Below, piece after piece: positions 31,632-37,477 of a stretch of 37,477 nt of DNA. The notes beneath the pieces are model-generated. The model did no database searches. It worked only from the letters and a program-made list of their open reading frames with translations, and was not told the origin of the DNA. Source of the DNA: a virus; the IMG/VR virus record IMGVR_UViG_3300011430_000025, positions 1 through 37,477 of that record; one strand, given 5' to 3'. The stretch's first letter is position 1; every line of letters begins with the position of its first letter. Position numbers and translations under genes: made by a program.

Positions 31632-32807
31632 CTAGAGGTATCCTAAGGATCTGACACGATTCATCCACGGCTTATACACACCGGGGAGACCGTTGGTAAG
31701 CTTAGGTTCAGGCACCTTAACTACACTCGCAGTAAAGTATGCTCTACCAAAGCTCTCATCTATATCCCGTCCTCTGGCTGCTACAACGTATACCCAAGGC
31801 AATCCCTTACTAATAATTGGGCCGTCCGGGCGCTGAGCAACTGCACCAAAAAATATGTGTTTTGTGTTGCCTTCGTCGAGGCCCAAAATCGGTATACCTT
31901 CAGGATCAGCTATGGTTGTTCCTACACTGAAGGCAGACATATGATCTTTTGTAATGTCATACTCTGGACAGTTACCAAACGCTATGCGATTAAAGAAATC
32001 GGCGATTGGTTCCTTGATACCTTCCAAAAAGGCATATACTGATGGAAACTCAATCCCGGCATAGGTCGAAAGAACTGTGCATTCATCTTTGCTGAGGCAA
32101 AGCCTAACACGAAACGGTCCTTTATAGTTAATACTGCGTAAGAGCTGTTCCCAAGGTCTAACGGCTCTATCAACCCAGGCCCTATCATAAAGTGCCAGGA
32201 GAGTTGAAGCACGTAAGTTTGCATCATTAGTGCTCTTCAGAAGAAAAGGCTCTGCCCAATGTAGACCATCGAACCAACCAATAACATCTACGGCTTCGCC
32301 AAATTCCGGAGTTTGCAATACAAGCTTTTTCCCTACAGGAAGCTTATGCATCGCCCACGCCATCCATTCACGTTGATCTATCGTGATACTGTTCCGGTCG
32401 TAGCGAATGGTTGTTCGAATAGGGTTCCAATCCAGAATCTTGGAGTACATATCTGATACGTCGCCAATCACCTCAGTTGTGGGTAACGGGATGTTGAAAC
32501 GTTGAGCTATCTGCACTTCTTTATAGACATCAGCATTCATCAGATCTGTCATTGGTGAACTACCTACAACTGGCTTGTTGTAAGTTTTTGACCAATCATA
32601 GATCGATTTCTCTATAGGCCCGTCTACTATAATGAACTGACATTCCTTAATAGCTTCCAGAGGATGCGCGACGAATTTCACCAGTCCCTCACCGAAACTC
32701 ATACCTTTGGTACGACCAGTGTAGACAGTTACCTCATGGTTCTCTTTCGCCAGACGAGTGGCGATACCAAAGGAACGGAAATCTCTAGTGACGAGTAGGA
32801 CGTTCAT
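31632..32807 (-). CDS. PurD-like ATP-grasp ligase between terminase and portal
   Basis: 391 aa. Residues 1-115 follow the PurD N-domain pattern (MNVLLVTRDFRSFGIATRL; CQFIIVDGP; NKPVVGSSPMTDLMNADVYK; RFNIPLPTTEV). The centre fits an ATP-grasp fold. Residues 265-355 follow the PurD C-domain (SVGTTIADPEGIPILGL, KHIFFGAVAQRPDGPI, VYVVAARGRDIDESFGRAY). PurD joins glycine to phosphoribosylamine. The classical PurD glycine-rich KxDGLAAGKG loop is not seen, so the substrate is probably different, for example a base, peptide or protein end. It overlaps terminase by 23 nt and lies 1 nt from portal, so it is part of the packaging operon. Confidence 0.75.
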   Translation of the reverse strand: MNVLLVTRDFRSFGIATRLAKENHEVTVYTGRTKGMSFGEGLVKFVAHPLEAIKECQFIIVDGPIEKSIYDWSKTYNKPVVGSSPMTDLMNADVYKEVQIAQRFNIPLPTTEVIGDVSDMYSKILDWNPIRTTIRYDRNSITIDQREWMAWAMHKLPVGKKLVLQTPEFGEAVDVIGWFDGLHWAEPFLLKSTNDANLRASTLLALYDRAWVDRAVRPWEQLLRSINYKGPFRVRLCLSKDECTVLSTYAGIEFPSVYAFLEGIKEPIADFFNRIAFGNCPEYDITKDHMSAFSVGTTIADPEGIPILGLDEGNTKHIFFGAVAQRPDGPIISKGLPWVYVVAARGRDIDESFGRAYFTASVVKVPEPKLTNGLPGVYKPWMNRVRSLGYL

Positions 32808-34410
32808 AGCTTCCTATATCTTGGTACGGTATGGGGTAATCCCCGTTTGCATGTTTACGTTTCGCTTGTAACTGAGCGAGTAGCTGTTCCATCCCAAACG
32901 TTTCTATCGCAGCTGCCTTAACAGTTTGCGTCGGGATCTCGTGTATATAAGGGCTGTACTTTGCACCCTCTAGAGCAACACCATAAGCTATGACTCTATC
33001 ATCAAAGCAACCTTCGGTAGCTTCGAGTTTACCATTATCAGTCTCGATAAAGGTAGAAATCTCATCCTTGAGTGCAGGACTATGAAGTTTAGATCCTTGG
33101 TATAGGGCAGTTCGAAGATTACCGATCAAGATGGGTTTCGTGCGAGCAGTTGTTTTGAAACCATAATCTAGTAAGGTATCCGCAGGCTTGTTGTTTTGAA
33201 ACAAGAGGTACTCAGGATAACCTTTGATACCAAGTTGCGGGAAACCCTCCCTCAACTTGAGTAGGGTAACTGCTCCGTGATTGTTTGTTTCCACGGTTAC
33301 GAAAGCATCCCTGAAATGTAAACCCAACCTGATAACAACTTTCGCGAGTTCACCCGGATCAGTGCGATCACCTACCCACTCAGCGACTTGTTCATCTTTG
33401 AAGATATCGACAACCTCGACAACCGATCTATCCCTTCTAACTCCTCCGCCGACGTCGACACCAATTGCATATCTGTTCGGTTTGTGCTTGTACGCATCTT
33501 CAAGATACCAGAGATTTTTATCTTCAGAATCCTTAACCCAGGAGTCAAGCGGTTCATAGTTCACCTTTGCAAAAAAGCTTGCCCCGCTCGCTTGGAAGCA
33601 TTCATCGAGAGTGATAGGGTATTCTTGCTTGAAAGCTGATAAATCATAGTCAAGCTCTTCTAACTTTTCCCGGCGAAACATCAATTGCTCAGGGGTCAAT
33701 CCCATCTTGAGTAATTCTGGTTCGTCAATATCATCTTTCAAGTTCTTGAGAAAATCCTCTTTCTCTTGTTCATTCAGAGAAACCCTATATTCTTGTGAAC
33801 GCAGCCAGTTGAAGAAATGAATTCGGAAACGACTCTTACCTTCGTAGGCACGCATAGTCGTACGGTGATAGTAGTTTCCGACACCATTTCCAGTGCTTTC
33901 AATAGCAATCTCTCCTGTCTCTCGGGGGACTGCTTGGAACAAACCAGTTATCAAGTTCTTCGGATTCTCCCAATAAGCAACTTCTGAACAATGTAAATCC
34001 GTTATCATATCGCCTCGACCGAATGCTCTAGCTCCTGCAGTTCCTATGTAAAACATACTATTAGTTTTAGGAAAGGTTAGTTCATTTTTCGAAGCGTTCT
34101 TGATAACCGCTTTTGGACCGCGTATATGCTCAAGATAGTAATGCACACGTGAAAGCATACGTTGAGTGCTTTCCATATCATGCGAAATAACCACCGCTCG
34201 GGTGTTTCGTTTAGAGAGACATTTGGCGAGGTATCTTGCAAGGAAGTATGCGCTGATACCCAACTGTCTAGCTTTTGGGATGATATCTCGTCCGGTGAGA
34301 TTGGCATCTAATTCTGCTTGATAGGTATTTAAACGAAATGGGACGTCTGCGCCGCTTTTATCGACGATCTGAAACATCTCCTCTATAATGATACGTTCTT
34401 TGGTTGCCAT
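32785..34410 (-). CDS. Terminase large subunit
   Basis: 541 aa. The ATPase domain has a Walker A variant KARQLGIS (46-53), the Walker B region DLHCSEVAYW (138-147, catalytic E143) and the coupling motif ESTGNG (171-176). The RNase H-like nuclease domain has D319 (YAIGVDVGGG), E374 (VTVETNNHG) and a later acidic CFDDRVIAYG. It cuts and pumps DNA through the portal. No small terminase subunit is recognisable just upstream; the 94-aa neighbour does not look like one. Confidence 0.9.
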   Translation of the reverse strand: MATKERIIIEEMFQIVDKSGADVPFRLNTYQAELDANLTGRDIIPKARQLGISAYFLARYLAKCLSKRNTRAVVISHDMESTQRMLSRVHYYLEHIRGPKAVIKNASKNELTFPKTNSMFYIGTAGARAFGRGDMITDLHCSEVAYWENPKNLITGLFQAVPRETGEIAIESTGNGVGNYYHRTTMRAYEGKSRFRIHFFNWLRSQEYRVSLNEQEKEDFLKNLKDDIDEPELLKMGLTPEQLMFRREKLEELDYDLSAFKQEYPITLDECFQASGASFFAKVNYEPLDSWVKDSEDKNLWYLEDAYKHKPNRYAIGVDVGGGVRRDRSVVEVVDIFKDEQVAEWVGDRTDPGELAKVVIRLGLHFRDAFVTVETNNHGAVTLLKLREGFPQLGIKGYPEYLLFQNNKPADTLLDYGFKTTARTKPILIGNLRTALYQGSKLHSPALKDEISTFIETDNGKLEATEGCFDDRVIAYGVALEGAKYSPYIHEIPTQTVKAAAIETFGMEQLLAQLQAKRKHANGDYPIPYQDIGSYERPTRH

Positions 34411-34694
34411 TACTTCAAAAGCATTTGAATAGCTACACTTCCGCCGCCACCACTAACAACACCGCGTACGTGAGCAGCCCTAATTTCAACGTTCGCAACT
34501 GATTGTGCTGTAATTGCTAATCCAGTATCAAACCAATTCACACCTTCATCCGGAGAAACTTCTAATTTGACAGTAGCACCGTCAAAAGTACCGTATACGA
34601 AAACACTATAATCTTGGCTTTGGTGTCTATCATACGCTTGTTCACGTTTAATAGTTGCACCATTACCATTACCTGCTGCTGTTAAAAGCTTCAT
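34410..34694 (-). CDS. Small beta-rich protein, 94 aa
   Basis: A beta-sandwich-like sequence (DYSVFVYGTFDGATVKLEVSPDEGVNWFDTG, VRGVVSGGGGSVAIQMLLK). Similar small proteins occur among phage structural genes, where they may decorate the virion. It shares one base with the terminase start. It is an unlikely small terminase since no helix-turn-helix is seen. Confidence 0.55.
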   Translation of the reverse strand: MKLLTAAGNGNGATIKREQAYDRHQSQDYSVFVYGTFDGATVKLEVSPDEGVNWFDTGLAITAQSVANVEIRAAHVRGVVSGGGGSVAIQMLLK

Positions 34695-34701
34695 ATATTC
34701 C

Positions 34702-36915
34702 TCAGTTGTTTGGTGGTGTATCTGTTGGTTCAGTCGGTTGTGTTACGATAGGCTTAACTATAGGTTGAATTATCGTATCACCAGCGGTAGAGGGACCCAA
34801 ACTTAGACTATAGCTAACCTCTTGATCTTCCACAACCAGTGTGCCGATCGCTGGATTGGTCGAAACCACATTGCCGACCGCGATCGTGGGGTGATGTACA
34901 GACGAGCCCTCGACAGCAGTCAGGCTGCAGGTCGCTTCGATGGTCGTGACTGCGGTCGCCGCCAGAACGTCCGCGACATCGGGGACCAGAGGGCCGATGT
35001 CAACTTCGTTTGCGATTAGCGTTTCGGCTCCATACGGATCTATGGCAGAAACCACCCAATCGAAGTGGCCGCAAGCGCCTGGTATGCCGTCCGAATAGAC
35101 GCCTGCCGAACTCAAAACGTAGTCGGTCGGTGGCGTGCCTGAATCTTCCGAATAGGTGATCGTGTCACCCTCGGGATCGCTCGTGCATGGCGCACCCGCA
35201 AAGGTGGTGTCAGGATTAGTACCCAACTCGAAGATGGATCCGCTCTTGAAGGGGCAACCATCCCCGACGATTGGCGCGAGGTCGCCGTAGACCAGCAGGA
35301 AGTCGAGGTTCGCTGGACTCGATCGGTCGTAAACCTGCGGGACGATGAAGCGCCGCGCACTTGAACCGCCAGAGTCGTAGCTGACCGTGCCGTTCACTCC
35401 CTGAGTGACGGGGAACCCGGTCGGATCGGGAGTTGCAGCGACCGTGCGCGCTTCCTCGTCAATCGTCGGAATGTCGCCCGCCGCAACGCCTTGGCCAAAG
35501 TACGGGCTGCTCGCGACGACTGAGGTCAACCCGCCGTCGATGCGGTCTTTCTCTGCGGGAACGTCTAGAAACTCGTCGAGCAGCGCGTGAACCGCGGCTT
35601 CCACCTGACCGCCGTAGGCGCCAGTATCGTACAGGTCATATGCCGGGAACGTGGCACCTGACGGGTCGAGCGTCATCGTGCCGGTTGCGTCGTCCTCGGA
35701 ACCGCTGATGATGCAGCCGCCCGTACCGGCATTTGTTTGCGCAACCGAAGGGGCCGATGCGTCCAGCGCGCAGGCGACCAGGTCAACCGTGCCAGCGCCG
35801 TCGAGCACTTTCGAGTTGGTCGTGTAGGTCGTGTCGGTCTGCGAGGCGATGGTCAGTGGCGTCGCAAACGCCGGGATCTTGAACATATCGGCAATCGACG
35901 CGACGGCAGAGTCATTGCCTGACCCATCTTCGATACAGAAGTAGCCGTCTTTGACCGTGCCATCCGTGTAACTTGAAAACGTTCCGGTGTCGGCAACTGT
36001 CGCGACTACAGCCTCGTGGAAGTACAGGTATTCGCCGGTCGCGGTCTCGGCCTCTATTGCATCGCAGGTCGGCGCACCGGAGCCGTCCGTGACTGCGACA
36101 CCGTGCATCGTGCCAGTCGTGTCCGACGTGGCATTGATCGGAATGGTCGAAGGAGTGCGAGTCCCAATCGCAGGGGCCGAGAGGAAGGTCGGAGCAGCCG
36201 AAGCCGACAGCAGCGACAGCGAAATACCAGATACGTTCGCTGCCTCGTTCGTGCCATCGCGCGTGAAATTGGACCCGTCATGGTCGGTTGCAGTCGTCTG
36301 TGCAACATCGGAAGAAATGGCGAAAATGCCGTTGCCAGCCGACAGCACTTGCGCCCGCTTCGTCGTGCCGCCACCAGTCGGAGCGGTAAGCGTCGTCGCG
36401 TCATTCGAGGTCGCGGTCTTGGCCTTGCACGCAAAGTGGTCTACGAGCGTGTTATCGACCGTGACGTCAAGCGTGCCGAGCGAAAGGTCGCTAACCTGGC
36501 CGCCGCCGCTCGACGGCGTGCTCGCCGAAACGATAGTACCGAGGTCGGTGTGCTCGTCACCGCTGTAAGCTGAAATCCACGCGGTCGAATCGTCGGCGCC
36601 GGACCAATCAACCGTAGCCGCGTCGTTAGCACCACCGTCAGCGATTCGCGCCCACACTTCGATCGAAGGGGTGGTGGCGTCGTTTTCCTGATAGATATTC
36701 GTCCATCCGGTGTCTTCCGCGGCGGTGCCGTCGAGAAGGCTGCACGTCCTAAGAATCATCAGGTCGCCGGCTGTTAGGCCCGCAGGAGCGCCAGGATTCA
36801 GGGCCGCGCCGTTGGTGTTGCTTGCGATCGTGCCGGTCGAACGATGAGTGTACGGCCCGGCAAAGGCCGGCAACGCCAGTCCAGCAAGAACCAGCGCGAG
36901 TAAAAGCCGCTTCAC
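34702..36915 (-). CDS. Large Sec-exported multi-domain surface-type protein
   Basis: 737 aa. GTG 36915 overlaps the upstream stop as GTGA. Residues 1-19 (KR, hydrophobic core LLLALVLAGLALPAFA) form a clear signal peptide. The rest is Thr/Ala/Gly/Asp-rich beta structure. A fibronectin-like stretch (APTFLSAPAIGTRTPSTIPI), a cadherin/Ig-like stretch (SDPEGDTITYSED) and several Cys pairs suggest an extracytoplasmic location. The signal peptide resembles that of 21663-23132. The gene is GC-rich except for its last 130 bases (C-terminal TQPTEPTDTPPNN end). Function unknown; it may be a secreted or envelope protein rather than a virion part. Confidence 0.65.
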   Translation of the reverse strand: MKRLLLALVLAGLALPAFAGPYTHRSTGTIASNTNGAALNPGAPAGLTAGDLMILRTCSLLDGTAAEDTGWTNIYQENDATTPSIEVWARIADGGANDAATVDWSGADDSTAWISAYSGDEHTDLGTIVSASTPSSGGGQVSDLSLGTLDVTVDNTLVDHFACKAKTATSNDATTLTAPTGGGTTKRAQVLSAGNGIFAISSDVAQTTATDHDGSNFTRDGTNEAANVSGISLSLLSASAAPTFLSAPAIGTRTPSTIPINATSDTTGTMHGVAVTDGSGAPTCDAIEAETATGEYLYFHEAVVATVADTGTFSSYTDGTVKDGYFCIEDGSGNDSAVASIADMFKIPAFATPLTIASQTDTTYTTNSKVLDGAGTVDLVACALDASAPSVAQTNAGTGGCIISGSEDDATGTMTLDPSGATFPAYDLYDTGAYGGQVEAAVHALLDEFLDVPAEKDRIDGGLTSVVASSPYFGQGVAAGDIPTIDEEARTVAATPDPTGFPVTQGVNGTVSYDSGGSSARRFIVPQVYDRSSPANLDFLLVYGDLAPIVGDGCPFKSGSIFELGTNPDTTFAGAPCTSDPEGDTITYSEDSGTPPTDYVLSSAGVYSDGIPGACGHFDWVVSAIDPYGAETLIANEVDIGPLVPDVADVLAATAVTTIEATCSLTAVEGSSVHHPTIAVGNVVSTNPAIGTLVVEDQEVSYSLSLGPSTAGDTIIQPIVKPIVTQPTEPTDTPPNN

Positions 36916-37477
36916 AGCCCGCGCGCCGCCCGGTATGCCGCCGTAGAAGCGGCCAGCGCAGCGGGGCCTACGTCGCCAGAGTCAAGTGGCACCGCGAAAA
37001 CGAAATCGTAGGTAGGTGTCGGAATCGACGCAGAACCACAGGCTCCGGTCGTGCCTTGATGCACACCGCAAGTTATCACCCCGACGTGCCCGCGTATCGT
37101 CGAGTTAAGCGCTGGCAGGTTCTCCCCAGTGTACTGGTGGCCGATTTTCAACGGCGAATCGTTGCCCTCGAATCGGCCGTTACAGGAACGCTCCCGCGTA
37201 TTGTTGGCCGCTGCTGTGCACTCGACATTACCGGCCATCACACGAATGCCGCTGCCCCTGATGCGGTTTCCAACCGCGACATGGCTGTTGCCGCGAATCT
37301 CCATACCGCCTGAATTGTTGTCGTGCCAGTTGCCCTCGAAGATGATCGGGTTCGTTGCCATGCGGGCGTCGTGTCGCCCAGGAGAATTAAGGAACGTGTT
37401 GCCTCGCGCCACGCCGCCGCCGCACTTCCAGTCGATCGTCCCGGCCCCCGTACCACCGCCCTGCAGGTGGTCCTCGA
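34835..37477. other. GC-rich segment at the right edge
   Basis: From about 34835 to the window end the DNA is clearly richer in G and C than the packaging genes to its left. The change lies inside the 3' end of 34702-36915. The left window edge (1-500) is also GC-rich. Confidence 0.55.
36912..37477 (-). CDS. Right-handed beta-helix protein (5' end cut by window)
   Basis: The frame is open to the window edge, so the true start lies outside; an internal GTG at 37412 would give 166 aa. The visible part has repeats of the parallel beta-helix type, rich in Asn/Gly (NNSGGMEIRGNSHVAVGNRIRGSGIRV, GNxF turns). This is as in pectate-lyase-like tailspikes or exported surface proteins. The last 60 residues leave the helix pattern. 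Its stop overlaps the next start as GTGA. Tailspike or depolymerase activity cannot be judged from this part. Confidence 0.6.
   Translation of the reverse strand, partial: EDHLQGGGTGAGTIDWKCGGGVARGNTFLNSPGRHDARMATNPIIFEGNWHDNNSGGMEIRGNSHVAVGNRIRGSGIRVMAGNVECTAAANNTRERSCNGRFEGNDSPLKIGHQYTGENLPALNSTIRGHVGVITCGVHQGTTGACGSASIPTPTYDFVFAVPLDSGDVGPAALAASTAAYRAARGL

Noticed and set aside
34411-34431. Degenerate palindrome TTCAAAA...TTTGAA just upstream of the terminase start, resembling the five-copy element
   Set aside because: The spacer is longer and only half the arm positions match. It is fully inside coding sequence, so I do not count it as a sixth copy.
34410-34694. Small terminase subunit
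   Set aside because: The 94-aa protein upstream of the large terminase is beta-rich and lacks a helix-turn-helix, so the label is not supported.
34822-37313. Many long plus-strand open frames opposite the 737-aa and beta-helix genes
   Set aside because: They are Arg/Ser/Pro-rich shadow frames caused by high GC. The minus-strand frames have a signal peptide, overlap-coupled starts and sensible composition.
1-37477. CRISPR array, insertion sequence, integrase or attachment site
   Set aside because: I found no repeat-spacer pattern, transposase, integrase motif or duplicated tRNA end. Lysogeny genes may lie outside the window.

Overview
The window looks like most of the genome of a tailed double-stranded DNA bacteriophage. 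There are two opposed gene blocks packed with ATGA/GTGA start-stop overlaps, a complete virion and packaging set, a lysis cassette and a phage replication module. I see no host-type metabolic operon, integrase or clear lysogeny repressor. There is a portal, capsid, head-tail adaptor and nozzle-like protein, but no tape measure, tail tube or sheath. Large internal-virion-type proteins are present. Together these suggest a short-tailed (podovirus-like) virus; no phage RNA polymerase lies in the window. Sec signal peptides and a single-domain M15 endolysin flanked by small membrane proteins fit a Gram-negative host, but that is inference.

Layout: 1-13947 is on the plus strand. Positions 1-2178 hold small unrecognised early genes. 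Positions 2179-2419 are the longest non-coding gap and hold a strong extended -10 promoter followed by a 5'-terminal hairpin and two interleaved long helices (pseudoknot topology). They lead into one gene (2420-2779) closed by a strong intrinsic terminator. Positions 2870-7884 hold recombination genes (Cas4/AddB-like nuclease, Sak4-like ATPase, DUF669-like ssDNA-binding protein), a non-standard tRNA-like element and many small proteins. Positions 7881-13947 hold a ParB-methyltransferase fusion, a family A DNA polymerase split inside its exonuclease domain (UDG-like/exo part, a 62-aa insert gene, exo III/polymerase part), a DUF3987-like NTPase, an HNH-like protein and MazG.

Positions 13948-37477 are on the minus strand and transcribed right to left. 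In transcription order they encode: a beta-helix protein cut by the window edge, a large secreted-type protein, a small protein, terminase large subunit, a PurD-like ATP-grasp protein, portal, zinc ribbon, a small protein, scaffold, capsid, decoration protein, a terminator, adaptor, lysis genes (two membrane proteins and M15 endolysin), tail/adhesin genes including a poly-glycine protein and a mosaic fibre with a signal peptide, a nozzle-like protein, an S74-chaperone protein, and two internal virion proteins. The two blocks converge stop-to-stop with no gap at 13947/13948.

The most unusual signal is a 17-bp palindrome, consensus TGTTCAAAnTTTGAAYA. It occurs five times across both blocks, always at a gene boundary. 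Three copies directly follow the upstream stop codon, and two of them sit exactly 3 nt before the next ATG in genes without a Shine-Dalgarno sequence. It may be a phage-wide operator, a stoperator-like site or a translational element. Other noteworthy points are the structured RNA, the split polymerase, the ATP-grasp enzyme inside the packaging cluster, and GC-rich imported segments (about 34.8-37.5 kb and 21.7-22.6 kb) carrying secreted-type proteins.
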